NCBI GenBank assembly: GCA_964574985.1 | Contig: CAZNPH010000004.1 | Span: forward strand, 122,523 to 186,522 | Direction: 5' to 3' | DNA: 64,000 bases | DNA from: CAZNPH01 sp964574985 | GTDB taxonomy: Bacteria > Bacteroidota > Bacteroidia > Bacteroidales > SM23-62 | Part shown: one piece after another, positions 37,894 to 46,087 of the stretch | Layout of the letters: each line of letters starts with the position of its first letter | Position numbering within the stretch: position 1 is the stretch's first letter | Notes under the pieces: model-generated | Told to the model about the DNA's origin: nothing | Databases searched by the model: none | Seen by the model: the letters and a program-made list of their open reading frames with translations, nothing else | Made by a program: the position numbers and the translations under genes

Positions 37894-38277
37894 TCATTCG
37901 AATAACCCCTCATCCCTGATCAGCATCAGAATGGCCGCGTGGGGGACGATCACATACTTCTCGTTCTTGAATTCAATTTCGTATGAGCTCTTTTGCAAAT
38001 AAACCGCCTCATCTCCGGATTTTGGCTGTAAAGGGACATATTTTACTTCATCACTTCTGTCCTTCCATGGCTCCTCAACCTCATTGATGGCAGGAATGGG
38101 ATAACCCGGTCCCACTTTCATCACATAACCGCTGTGGATCTTTTCTTTTTCCTGAACACCGGGGGGAAGATAGAGCCCGGATTTGGTCCTTTCCTGAGGG
38201 GATTTTGGCTTGATCAGCACACGGTCTCCCACCAAAATGAATTTCTTGAGGTCGTTTTCTTCAATTTGTAAAGGCAT
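37894..38277 (-). CDS. GroES-like co-chaperonin family protein
   Basis: The 127-residue protein has the GroES fold signature: ILVGDRVLIKPKSPQERTKSG near residue 13 with a mobile loop after it, GYVMKVGPG, and a C-terminal KYVIVPHAAILMLI strand. It is longer than true GroES (about 95 residues) because of an insert between the loop and the last strands, and has no GroEL partner nearby. This extra GroES-like form is typical of Bacteroidota; its client is unknown. A -7 box at 38295 lies 18 bases upstream of its start. Confidence 0.8.
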   Translation of the reverse strand: MPLQIEENDLKKFILVGDRVLIKPKSPQERTKSGLYLPPGVQEKEKIHSGYVMKVGPGYPIPAINEVEEPWKDRSDEVKYVPLQPKSGDEAVYLQKSSYEIEFKNEKYVIVPHAAILMLIRDEGLFE

Positions 38278-38294
38278 ATGGAATAATTTGATGC

Positions 38295-38302
38295 CAAAGA
38301 TA
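38295..38302 (-). promoter_or_regulatory. Bacteroidota -7 promoter box for the GroES-like gene
   Basis: Read on the minus strand, TATCTTTG matches TAnnTTTG. It lies between the stop of the upstream lipoprotein-like gene and the GroES-like start, which gives the latter its own promoter with a very short leader. Confidence 0.4.
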
Positions 38303-38306
38303 CAAA

Positions 38307-39161
38307 TTATAATCCCGATATGACCTTATCAATGTATTCCCTTACCCCTGAGGCAGATTCGTAATTATAGCCCCCGACCAGGTAGTTTCCCGGGTGTGCA
38401 ACCAGGACGTCACCGTTGTACGGATCATGAATGGTCAGATATTCAGGCAAAGATTCTTCCATCTCCTGGCCGGCAAAAGATAAATATTCATGAATGATCT
38501 GTTCAGTTTCTTCCGGTGATTTCAAATGCATGATAAACAATTCAAATCCTTCTCCTGCACTGTAAGATGCGCTGAAGGCCGAATGCATGAAACTCAGTCC
38601 GAGAAAATTAACGGCAGAATAATGAATTGAATATGGCACCAGGTTCTCTGTCGGGAACATGTTGACGATCCGGGGGAATTCATTGTCCTGTGACAAATGT
38701 TTTTCAAGCTTGTTCCCAATGGCCAGGAGTGATTCACGGCAATCCTCCCCCGTCCGGTTACAGCTCATTTTTATGTAATAATTCCCTGAGAGGAAATTGA
38801 GGATATCCCCTTCAAGATAACCCTGAGCGCCGACATCAACAAAGTGATAATCCCGGCTCCGTTCCATGGCGTATATTCCGAAAGCGTCTTCCCGACTCCC
38901 GTGCCTGTACAGTTCCACGGCTACTTCAAGTCCGTCTGCACCCGAATATTCCGCCAGGTGCAGGTTTGTAAAGTGATAACTGAGAAAAGCATCGGCAGCA
39001 CCGTTGATCAGTTCCCATAAATTATCCGGGGTGTATACCACCTCCCCTTCCTCCAGCTTCATTCCGGCGATCTCCGGAAAAAGCCCTGAATCCTTACCGG
39101 CATTGTTTTCCTGTGCCATCCAGGGATTTACCATAAAAAATACAAGCAGGAATATTTTCAT
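38307..39161 (-). CDS. exported protein of unknown function (DUF6599-like)
   Basis: The 284-residue product has a short signal peptide (IFLLVFFMVNPWMAQE). The body has the pattern YTPDNLWELINGAADAFLSYHF, then ELYRHGSREDAFGIYAMERS and an alpha/beta C-terminus with HPGNYLVGGYNY. This matches my memory of the DUF6599 family, whose role is unknown. It lies 15 bases downstream of the aldo/keto reductase start-to-stop unit on the same strand, so the two may be cotranscribed. Confidence 0.6.
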   Translation of the reverse strand: MKIFLLVFFMVNPWMAQENNAGKDSGLFPEIAGMKLEEGEVVYTPDNLWELINGAADAFLSYHFTNLHLAEYSGADGLEVAVELYRHGSREDAFGIYAMERSRDYHFVDVGAQGYLEGDILNFLSGNYYIKMSCNRTGEDCRESLLAIGNKLEKHLSQDNEFPRIVNMFPTENLVPYSIHYSAVNFLGLSFMHSAFSASYSAGEGFELFIMHLKSPEETEQIIHEYLSFAGQEMEESLPEYLTIHDPYNGDVLVAHPGNYLVGGYNYESASGVREYIDKVISGL

Positions 39162-39176
39162 GAGTCCAATAACTTT

Positions 39177-40370
39177 TTATGTCAGAAAATCTTCCGGAAC
39201 CCGGCAAAGTCTGAAGATATCGGATGCCTTTTCACGGATATCGAATCCCCGTGCACAGACCGCAGTGCAAATCCTGCAATCACTACACGGATCTTCATAG
39301 ATGCCAACCTCATCCAGCAACCGGCGTGCCATTCCTGTCTGCCGGTAACCGTATGCATACATATAGGCCCTCATCATATCCGGCAAAGGAATATGGCGGG
39401 AACAGCCCTTCAGGCATTGTTCACATCCCTGGCAATACATGCCGGTTTCCCTTTGTGCCAGTTCCAGGTCTTTCAGTTCCTTGTCTTTCAGTTGCACGTC
39501 GTACATGACCCTGGCATTCTCTTCCAGCATATCAAAAGATGTCATTCCGGGTATGGTGGTATGTACGTTTTTGTTTTGCAATACCCATTTAAGAGCTGCC
39601 GCACAGTTGACAGGCTTGTTCCTTTCCTTGTCAAGGTATCCGCCTGCCATGGTCTTCATGGCCACAATGCCCAAGCCTCTTTCTGCAGCATAGTCGATGG
39701 CACTTCCTATCTCGTCCCTGTTTTCCTGCTGAAAATTATATGCAACAAGAACAACTTCATATACTCCGCTTTCTGCCGCAACCCTGGTTACCTCCGCCTG
39801 ATTTGCATGCGTTGACAAACCCACAAATTTCGCTTTCTCCTGTTGTTTGGCTTTTTCGAGACATTCTATAATGGGGGTGTACATCAGGACACCGGTGTCA
39901 CTGATGCCATGAACGTAAAGGATGTCAACATAATCCATCTGAAGACGCTCGAGGCTCAGATCAAGCTCCTCATCAAACTGCCTGATCATCTGCTTTACTG
40001 CATCCTTGTCATTTTTATCCCCGGGCACACGGTCCTTTATCTTGGTGGATATGACAAAGGAATCCCGGTCATAATCCTTCAATACCCTGCCCAGCATTTC
40101 TTCATTTCTTCCGTCCTGGTATGCATGTGCAGTATCCAGGTGTTTCATGCCCCTGTCCAGGGCTGCCCTTACCAGGTTGGCATTGTCCGAGCGCATGACC
40201 CCCATGTTTACCACCGGGAGTTCAATTCCTGTGTTGCCCAGTTTCCTGGTTACAATTTTCTCATTTTTTGGTTCGGAAGGATTTCTGGCCATCGCGGGAG
40301 CCGATACCACGGCACTGCCCGCACCGATCAATCCGGTTCTGATAAAATTTCTTCTGTTCAGTTTCATCAT
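39177..40370 (-). CDS. Tat-exported aldo/keto reductase with two 4Fe-4S motifs
   Basis: The 397-residue protein starts with a twin-arginine signal (LNRRNFIRTGLIGAGSAVV). An aldo/keto reductase barrel follows: GIELPVVNMGVM, DTAHAYQDGRNEEMLG with the catalytic Tyr, and IPGMTSFDMLEENARV. The C-terminus has two cysteine clusters of ferredoxin type, CQGCEQCLKGCSRHIP and CSDCRICTAVCARGFD. Proteins of this kind are reductases of unknown substrate, and Tat export fits folding with cofactors in the cytoplasm. It is the first gene of a short leftward unit with the DUF6599-like gene. Confidence 0.85.
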   Translation of the reverse strand: MMKLNRRNFIRTGLIGAGSAVVSAPAMARNPSEPKNEKIVTRKLGNTGIELPVVNMGVMRSDNANLVRAALDRGMKHLDTAHAYQDGRNEEMLGRVLKDYDRDSFVISTKIKDRVPGDKNDKDAVKQMIRQFDEELDLSLERLQMDYVDILYVHGISDTGVLMYTPIIECLEKAKQQEKAKFVGLSTHANQAEVTRVAAESGVYEVVLVAYNFQQENRDEIGSAIDYAAERGLGIVAMKTMAGGYLDKERNKPVNCAAALKWVLQNKNVHTTIPGMTSFDMLEENARVMYDVQLKDKELKDLELAQRETGMYCQGCEQCLKGCSRHIPLPDMMRAYMYAYGYRQTGMARRLLDEVGIYEDPCSDCRICTAVCARGFDIREKASDIFRLCRVPEDFLT

Positions 40371-40550
40371 GTCAAAAGGGTTTTATTTGACCATAATATA
40401 CAAAAATCTCCAAACCGGAAAAATTAATTTCCCGTCTGTAAACTGCAAACACAGCAATTTGTATTCATTAAAAATAGCCCTCATCCCGAAAAATCCATAT
40501 CTCAATGGCCGATATGCAAACAGGAAAAACATCAATTATAAATTTCGGAT

Positions 40551-40880
40551 ATGAGTGCCATAAAATACATCAACCGTCTGAAAAGAATCGACCGTCTGAT
40601 CAGACTGAAGGCCACCGGAACTCCATCTGAATTTGCAGACAGGATAGGGATGTCGGAAAGAAACCTTTACCATCATCTTCAAATGCTGAAGGAACTTGGC
40701 GCACCCCTGGGATACAATCAAACCAGGAACAGTTATGTATATGCGGAGGGGGGCAGACTCGAAATAAGATTTGTCTGTGAGTGCCCGGAAAACCGGGATC
40801 CGGATGATATCTGCGGGGGGCAAGGCATATTTAACTCAACTGAAAGAATAATGCAGTATGAGCATATATTTTTACGGTGA
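40551..40880 (+). CDS. small helix-turn-helix regulator
   Basis: The 109-residue protein has an N-terminal winged-helix or HTH_11-type DNA-binding region (RIDRLIRLKATGTPSEFADR, then MSERNLYHHLQMLKELG near residue 40) and a short C-terminal tail with two cysteines. It lies directly upstream of the two bacteriocin-like precursor genes on the same strand, so it may regulate them. Its stop codon lies inside a perfect 15-bp palindrome. Confidence 0.7.
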   Translation: MSAIKYINRLKRIDRLIRLKATGTPSEFADRIGMSERNLYHHLQMLKELGAPLGYNQTRNSYVYAEGGRLEIRFVCECPENRDPDDICGGQGIFNSTERIMQYEHIFLR

Positions 40881-40928
40881 TCTGACAGATCATCAAAACA
40901 CCGGAAATTGCATGGCCGGCAATTCCGG
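40878..40928 (+). promoter_or_regulatory. palindrome and hairpin upstream of the first precursor peptide
   Basis: TGATCTGACAGATCA (40878-40892) is a perfect 7-1-7 palindrome overlapping the regulator stop. Nine bases later CCGGAAATTGC (40901-40911) can pair with GCAATTCCGG (40919-40928), a ten-pair stem with one bulge. The pair may be an operator plus a terminator or attenuator that separates the regulator from the peptide genes. No T-tract follows. Confidence 0.5.
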
Positions 40929-40958
40929 ACATGTCTAACAAAAAAAACAAATTGGATC

Positions 40959-41141
40959 ATGAAAACACTTGAAAAAAACATTACAAAGCTTTCAGCCCTG
41001 GAGGAACAGGAACTTATGGAAAATTACGGTGGCTTTTGGGCCCAGCTTGCCGCAGGCATCCTCGCGGCAATGGCCAAAAACGTCATAGACAACTGGGATG
41101 ATTTCAAGGCCGGTTTGCGGGGTGAGGCATGTCCTTCCTGA
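40959..41141 (+). CDS. double-glycine leader precursor peptide 1 (bacteriocin-like)
   Basis: This 60-residue peptide has the Bacteroidota double-glycine leader (KLSALEEQELMENYGG, cleavage expected after residue 26) followed by a core of 34 residues starting FWAQLAAGILAAMAKNVI and containing NWDDFKAGL. The hydrophobic, Gly/Ala-rich start and charged end suit a small exported bacteriocin or signalling peptide. The C39 peptidase of the ABC transporter at 42990 would cut the leader. ATG 40959 was chosen because it gives a standard leader length; an upstream in-frame start at 40908 would run through a hairpin. Confidence 0.75.
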   Translation: MKTLEKNITKLSALEEQELMENYGGFWAQLAAGILAAMAKNVIDNWDDFKAGLRGEACPS

Positions 41142-41163
41142 CAGGGAAGGATTGTTGTTTTTG
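41132..41163 (+). terminator. hairpin with T-rich tail at the end of precursor 1
   Basis: TCCTTCC (41132-41138) pairs with GGAAGGA (41145-41151) around a loop that contains the TGA stop of precursor 1, and is followed by TTGTTGTTTTTGG. It fits an intrinsic terminator or partial attenuator, which would make precursor 1 more abundant than downstream genes. Confidence 0.55.
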
Positions 41164-41204
41164 GAATCAATAAATTCAGTACACATCATTAAAAGAGAAT
41201 AAAA

Positions 41205-41402
41205 ATGAAAAAAAACAAAATGAATGATACGGGTTTACCCTTGGTCCCTGAAGAATCCATGAGTGAAATATCCGGGGGCACATTTGCCTACGACCTGGGC
41301 AGAGGCCTTCGTTTCCTGGGCATTCTGTACAGGTATCCGCAAGGCATGGGAATTGTCCCGGCTGTGGCGGACTGGTATATTACCAGTTGTCTTAATTCTT
41401 AA
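41205..41402 (+). CDS. double-glycine leader precursor peptide 2 (bacteriocin-like)
   Basis: This 65-residue peptide has a leader ending LVPEESMSEISGG (cleavage expected after residue 25) and a 40-residue core starting TFAYDLGRGLRFLGILYRYP and ending with one Cys and a Ser-rich tail. It differs from precursor 1, which is common for two-peptide bacteriocins, but the two cores need not act together. The same C39 transporter would export it. It lies 63 bases after precursor 1 and is followed by a strong hairpin. Confidence 0.7.
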   Translation: MKKNKMNDTGLPLVPEESMSEISGGTFAYDLGRGLRFLGILYRYPQGMGIVPAVADWYITSCLNS

Positions 41403-41410
41403 TCACTCCG

Positions 41411-41458
41411 GGAAGGCGGGATTATGTTCAACCTCCGTTTGTCATAATCCCGCCTTCC
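41411..41458 (+). terminator. perfect 16-bp inverted repeat after precursor 2
   Basis: GGAAGGCGGGATTATG (41411-41426) and CATAATCCCGCCTTCC (41443-41458) are perfect reverse complements around a 16-base loop. No T-tract follows, so it may act as an attenuator or as an mRNA-stabilising end rather than a simple terminator, limiting expression of the transporter genes relative to the peptides. Confidence 0.6.
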
Positions 41459-41471
41459 TGAAATCATCAAA

Positions 41472-41515
41472 TCCCCGTCATCAATCCGGCGACAAGCCGC
41501 CGGTTGAAAACAAAT
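41472..41515 (+). repeat. dispersed intergenic palindromic repeat, copy 2
   Basis: CCCGTCATCAAT precedes a 6-bp stem (CCGGCG / CGCCGG, 41486-41503) and TTGAAAACAAAT follows. Layout and flanks match copy 1 at 30475. It lies in the gap between precursor 2 and the small membrane peptide. Confidence 0.65.
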
Positions 41516-41638
41516 GAGGGTTTGCCGGCCCGGCAGGTGAAAAGCATGCGGGAGGCCGGCAACAAAATAACAAAGCATTGGCGCTGACATTATAACGTAC
41601 TAAATATTAAATGCTTAACGTAAATATATTGAATACGA

Positions 41639-41758
41639 ATGAAAATAAAAACGAATAAAAAATTCTGGATCAACCTGATTATACTGGTATCAACCTTTAT
41701 TCTCTTCAGTTTGCTTTTCAGGAACTGGGATACGCTAAAATCCCTGCTTACAAACTGA
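41639..41758 (+). CDS. 39-residue single-span membrane peptide (candidate immunity protein)
   Basis: The frame from ATG 41639 to TGA 41756-41758 encodes a peptide with a Lys-rich start (MKIKTNKKFW), one membrane span (INLIILVSTFILFSLLF) and the tail RNWDTLKSLLTN. The tail resembles NWDDFKAGL in precursor 1. Position between the precursors and the exporter, size and single span suit an immunity protein or an accessory peptide. It is inferred from sequence features only, with no family match recalled firmly. Confidence 0.6.
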   Translation: MKIKTNKKFWINLIILVSTFILFSLLFRNWDTLKSLLTN

Positions 41759-41820
41759 TCTGGTTATCCGGCAACGCTTATTATGCCAGGTGACGGCGTA
41801 CACCGTTGAATGTGATCACA

Positions 41821-42978
41821 ATGCCCAGGAATCATAAAACAACCGGAATGATCATTCCGTATGAGACCATAGGTTTCAATCTGGAATCACATATCCGCCG
41901 AAATTCAATCACCGGCGGGATCATCTACATCAGCATGCTCGTTATGTTCGCTGCCACTTTGGTATCATTGCCATTCCTGAATTTTGACGTAGGCATAAGG
42001 GCAGGAGGTATCATACGGCCGGTTACGGAAAAAGCTGAAATTAAAACCCTGCTTCCCGGAACAGTAGAAAGCGTGCTGGTATCGGAGGGACAGGAAATCA
42101 GTGCAGGAAGCCCCATAATATGCCTGACCAAAGATCATCTGATTGCACAAATGAAAAACCATGTTTACAGGATCCGGGAACTGAATATATTTTGCCGGGA
42201 CCTGGCGATGCTGTTGAAAGACAGCTGCGTTAGCACGGTATCCGGCATGTACACGAGCATATATGATGAATACACGGATAAAAGAGAATATCTGAAAAGC
42301 AAACTCAATAAATCGGTCAGGGAATACAAAAGATATGAAACACTTTTCATGCAGGATCTTGTCAGCGAAAAAGAATACGACGATTTGAAACACGAGATGG
42401 ACCTGGTGAATAAGGAACTCGCCAAACTCAAATCAACCTATGCGCAGAAATGGCAGGAAGAAATTGACCGGTACGGTCAGGAAATAAAAATGCGGCGTAG
42501 CCAAATGGCAAAATTGAAAAATGATATTCGTCTCACAACAGTAAAATCCCCTGTTTCAGGCACGGTTGAAATTTTTTCGGGGATCTATCCGGGGAGCAGA
42601 CTGATTGCCGGGGAAACCATTGCACAGGTCAGCCCCAGCTCATCGCTGGTTGCCGAAACTTATGTCGCCCCGGGGGATATCGGACATATATCCGTGGGAC
42701 AGCATGTCAAGCTCAGGATCGATGCCTTCAATTACAGTGGATGTGAAGCAATCGACGCAGTGGTCAGCTCCGTGGGATCGGATTTTATGCTGATCAACCA
42801 GGAACCCGCGTTCAGGGTCAGGTGTGAAATGGAAAAGGATTGGGTAAAACTTGGGACAGGTAATCCGGGCAAACTCAAGAAGGGTATGACTTTTCGTGCA
42901 CGTTTTATTGTGGCAAACAGATCCGCTGCACAATTGATATTTGACAGGGTGAATGACTGGATCAACCCCTCCAGATAA
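41821..42978 (+). CDS. HlyD family secretion (membrane fusion) protein
   Basis: The protein of about 385 residues has one N-terminal membrane span (GGIIYISMLVMFAATLVSL), a lipoyl/biotinyl-like domain (ALPGTVESVLVSEGQEISAG-type, near residue 75), a long coiled coil with charged heptads (residues about 140-230) and a beta-barrel domain (ETYVAPGDIGHISVGQ). It bridges the inner-membrane exporter to the outer membrane. It sits 11 bases before the C39-ABC gene, so the pair forms one export machine; the outer-membrane channel is not in this window. ATG 41821 replaces a TTG at 41806. Confidence 0.88.
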   Translation: MPRNHKTTGMIIPYETIGFNLESHIRRNSITGGIIYISMLVMFAATLVSLPFLNFDVGIRAGGIIRPVTEKAEIKTLLPGTVESVLVSEGQEISAGSPIICLTKDHLIAQMKNHVYRIRELNIFCRDLAMLLKDSCVSTVSGMYTSIYDEYTDKREYLKSKLNKSVREYKRYETLFMQDLVSEKEYDDLKHEMDLVNKELAKLKSTYAQKWQEEIDRYGQEIKMRRSQMAKLKNDIRLTTVKSPVSGTVEIFSGIYPGSRLIAGETIAQVSPSSSLVAETYVAPGDIGHISVGQHVKLRIDAFNYSGCEAIDAVVSSVGSDFMLINQEPAFRVRCEMEKDWVKLGTGNPGKLKKGMTFRARFIVANRSAAQLIFDRVNDWINPSR

Positions 42979-42989
42979 ACAATCATTCC

Positions 42990-45164
42990 ATGAAAAGGGG
43001 AATTACACAAAAGCAGCATGATATCAGTGATTGCGGAGCAGCATGCCTGTGTTCCGTATCGGCATATTTTGGTTGCCGGATTCCCCTTGCCCGCATCCGT
43101 CATTATGCATCCACCAACCGGAAAGGCACCAATTTGCTCGGACTGACAGAGGCGGCCGGAAAAATCGGTCTTTCCGCAAAAGCGGTCAGAGGCCCCGCTC
43201 ATTGCCTGAAAGACATCCCCCTGCCGGCCATCGCCCATATGTTGATTGACGGTAAACTATTCCATTACGTTGTCATTTATAAAGTATCCAGGGGAAAAAT
43301 CCGTTTGATGGATCCTGCTACCGGCAGAATGATGACCCGGGGCCTGGAGAATTTCCTCAAAGAATGGACCGGCATACTGATCCTGCTGGCTCCTGCGGAT
43401 GACTTTGAAAAAACCGACCAGGCCACATCTCCGCTGGCCCGCTTCCTTACACTTCTCAAGCCCCATAAAACCATCATTTTTCAGGCATTGTCCGGGGCAT
43501 TGGTTTACAGCATTGCCGGACTCTCCATGTCGGTTTATGTCCAAAAGATCGTGGATCATGTTTTGACTGATCAGAATCAGAAATTGCTGACCATGATGAG
43601 CGTGATCATGCTCATAATCCTGTTTTTCAAAACTTTTATCGGAGTATATAAGAACCTGATCATGATAAAAACCGGCCAGAAAATCGATGCGGTGCTTGTT
43701 CTGGGTTATTACCGGCATTTACTGTCCCTTCCGCGCAAATTCTTTGATTCCATGCAAACCGGGGAGATCATTTCAAGGGTCAATGATGCAGTAAAGATCC
43801 GGAATTTTCTATGCAACATCAGTGTCGATCTGTGCGTGAACCTGCTGATCATCATATTTACCACCCTGTTGATGCTGGCATACTCTCCTTACCTTGCCTT
43901 GATGGTAATGGGGCTGATCCCGGTGCTTTCATGCATATACTATTTTTTTAACCGCTTCAACAGGAAATACGCCAGGAAGATCATGGAAAGCAGTGCAGAA
44001 CTGGAATCACAGTTTGTTGAATCCATATCCTGCATAACAACGGTCAAACAACTGGCAGGTGAACACCATCAACGGATAAAAACAGAGAACCGGCTGATCA
44101 GGGTTCTGAAGAATTCATACATCTCTTCCCGGAGCCACAATCTGGTCAGTAACCTGATCCAGGGACTGGCAGGAATGACCACAGTTTTTGTTTTATGGGC
44201 AGGGTCCATGCAGGTTATCGGCCGGCATACCACACCCGGTGAATTGATGTCTTTCTATGCTTTGATGGGTTATTTGATCAATCCGGTCCTTTCCACGATC
44301 AATATGAACCGGTCGATCCAGGATGCACTGGTAGCGGCTGACAGATTGTTCCAGATCATCGACCTGGAAACCGAAAAGAATACAGGAAATATGATTGAAA
44401 TAGACAGAAAAATGCCCCTCGGAGACATCCGTTTCATAAATGTTTCTTTTCGCTATGGCTCGGAAAAGCCTGTCTTTCAGGGATTGAATCTGACCATCCC
44501 CGGCCATTCCATTTCGGTAATAGCAGGCGAAAACGGCTCAGGGAAATCAACACTCATTTCCTTGCTGAATAAAATGTACCCACCGGTATCAGGCCAGATC
44601 AAACTGGGACAATACGACATAGACTACATCCGGTCCGACAGTCTCAGAAAACTGATCGGAATTGTACCCCAGAGGCCGGAATTCATGGAAGGAAATATTT
44701 TTGAAAATATTGCTTTCGGAAACCCCGGTCCGGATACGAAAAAGGTGATCGATATATGTCACTATACCGGCATCCAAAAAATGATCGATGCTTTCCCGGA
44801 GAAATATTACACACGCATCGGGGAAAACGGACATTCACTTTCAGGGGGTGAAAAACAGAAAATTGCGTTTGCCAGGGCATTGTACAACGACCCCGGGGTT
44901 ATTGTGCTCGATGAACCCTGCTCATCCCTGGATCCGGCTGCCGAAGAAAATCTGCTGGAGATCCTTTACAGGTTGCGGGAAGAAAAAAAAACCATCCTGG
45001 TAATCACCCACAAACTCAATATCGCCAGAAATGCAGACCTGATCTTTTTTCTCAGCCGGGGGAAACTGCTTGAAAAAGGCACACACCGGGAGCTTCTGGC
45101 CAAAACGGGGGATTATCATCATTTCTGGGAAAAGCAAATTTACGGGAAGAAAACCCTTGCATAG
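42990..45164 (+). CDS. C39 peptidase-containing ABC exporter for double-glycine peptides
   Basis: The 724-residue protein combines an N-terminal C39 peptidase (catalytic Cys15 in SDCGAACL, His92 in LFHYVVIY, Asp108 in LMDPATG), six membrane segments from about residue 155 to 440, and an ABC ATPase domain with Walker A GENGSGKST, signature LSGGEKQ and Walker B VIVLDEP. Such exporters cut peptide leaders after Gly-Gly and move the core out of the cell. The catalytic triad is intact. With HlyD and the two precursors it makes a complete, compact bacteriocin-like export operon. Confidence 0.93.
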   Translation: MKRGITQKQHDISDCGAACLCSVSAYFGCRIPLARIRHYASTNRKGTNLLGLTEAAGKIGLSAKAVRGPAHCLKDIPLPAIAHMLIDGKLFHYVVIYKVSRGKIRLMDPATGRMMTRGLENFLKEWTGILILLAPADDFEKTDQATSPLARFLTLLKPHKTIIFQALSGALVYSIAGLSMSVYVQKIVDHVLTDQNQKLLTMMSVIMLIILFFKTFIGVYKNLIMIKTGQKIDAVLVLGYYRHLLSLPRKFFDSMQTGEIISRVNDAVKIRNFLCNISVDLCVNLLIIIFTTLLMLAYSPYLALMVMGLIPVLSCIYYFFNRFNRKYARKIMESSAELESQFVESISCITTVKQLAGEHHQRIKTENRLIRVLKNSYISSRSHNLVSNLIQGLAGMTTVFVLWAGSMQVIGRHTTPGELMSFYALMGYLINPVLSTINMNRSIQDALVAADRLFQIIDLETEKNTGNMIEIDRKMPLGDIRFINVSFRYGSEKPVFQGLNLTIPGHSISVIAGENGSGKSTLISLLNKMYPPVSGQIKLGQYDIDYIRSDSLRKLIGIVPQRPEFMEGNIFENIAFGNPGPDTKKVIDICHYTGIQKMIDAFPEKYYTRIGENGHSLSGGEKQKIAFARALYNDPGVIVLDEPCSSLDPAAEENLLEILYRLREEKKTILVITHKLNIARNADLIFFLSRGKLLEKGTHRELLAKTGDYHHFWEKQIYGKKTLA

Positions 45165-45185
45165 GATTTTCCTGCAACGGATTAC

Positions 45186-46076
45186 TCAGCAAAGCACCCG
45201 TAGTTTTTGATCAACGATCCTGTAATACACGGGCGTTTTGGCAAATCCTGGCTCCCCGTCATAATGGATCCTGACAGAAGCCTGACCGGCTAACCTGATG
45301 GCAATATCCCTTCCCCGTACAATCAAAAGCCGGGGGCTTCGATTAATTCTCCTAAAAAAAGAACTGATTACAAGCGGAATAAATGCGATGCGGGGGAAAT
45401 CCCGAACAATACACACATCCAAATAACCGTCATCAATTTCTGCTTCCGGCGAAATGTAAGCCCCCGATCCATACTGAGAAGCATTGGCCAGGGTCAGTAT
45501 AAAGGCCTTTTCCCGAAACACATTGCCATCAACGGATATTTCATATTGCTCCGGTTTGTATTTCAGAATATTATTGAGAAAACTCTTTGCATATGAATAA
45601 AACTTTCTGGATCCGGATTTTTCAAAAGCATGTCCGACCATGGCATCAAATCCCAGGCCCGAAGTACAGAAAAATAAATGACCGTTTACACTCCCCACAT
45701 CGATTGGCAAGGTCTTTTTTCTGCAGATTGTCCGCAGGGCTCCGTTGAAGTTTCGGGGTATTCTCAAATGCCTTGCCAGGCCGTTTCCCGACCCCATGGG
45801 GATAATCCCCATAGGCACACCGCTTCCGGCAATTACGTTCCCCACCTCATTTACCGTACCATCGCCACCGACCGCAACAATAATCTCGGCTCCCTTATCC
45901 AGTTCTTTCGTGACAAGCCATTTTGCATGCTCGGGAAATTCTGTGGTTTGTATGGAAACATCGCAACCGGTCCGGGCAAAGAATCTCTCTATCCGGCAGG
46001 CAATATGGGCGGTCCGTACCCTGCCTGCTGCAGGATTGATTATAAAACTGATCGAACGATAGGGACATTCCACCAT
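45186..46076 (-). CDS. diacylglycerol kinase family lipid kinase (YegS/BmrU-like)
   Basis: The 296-residue protein has the family's N-terminal catalytic domain: FIINPAAGR near residue 14, VAVGGDGTVNEVGN near residue 68 and IPMGSGNGLARHL near residue 97, followed by a beta-sandwich C-terminus with DDGYLDVCIVRD. These enzymes phosphorylate diacylglycerol or related lipids at the membrane. It sits next to an LtaS-like gene on the same strand (11 bases apart), a logical pairing because LtaS-type enzymes release diacylglycerol that must be recycled. Confidence 0.88.
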   Translation of the reverse strand: MVECPYRSISFIINPAAGRVRTAHIACRIERFFARTGCDVSIQTTEFPEHAKWLVTKELDKGAEIIVAVGGDGTVNEVGNVIAGSGVPMGIIPMGSGNGLARHLRIPRNFNGALRTICRKKTLPIDVGSVNGHLFFCTSGLGFDAMVGHAFEKSGSRKFYSYAKSFLNNILKYKPEQYEISVDGNVFREKAFILTLANASQYGSGAYISPEAEIDDGYLDVCIVRDFPRIAFIPLVISSFFRRINRSPRLLIVRGRDIAIRLAGQASVRIHYDGEPGFAKTPVYYRIVDQKLRVLC

Positions 46077-46087
46077 ATTGCTTGTTT

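Noticed and set aside
40908..40958. Longer start for precursor peptide 1
   Set aside because: The extra 17 residues would be read through a stable hairpin and would give an atypically long leader; ATG 40959 fits the double-glycine family.
41205..41517. Alternative plus-strand frame over precursor 2 (41263-41517)
   Set aside because: It crosses the 16-bp hairpin and the intergenic repeat and has no leader motif.
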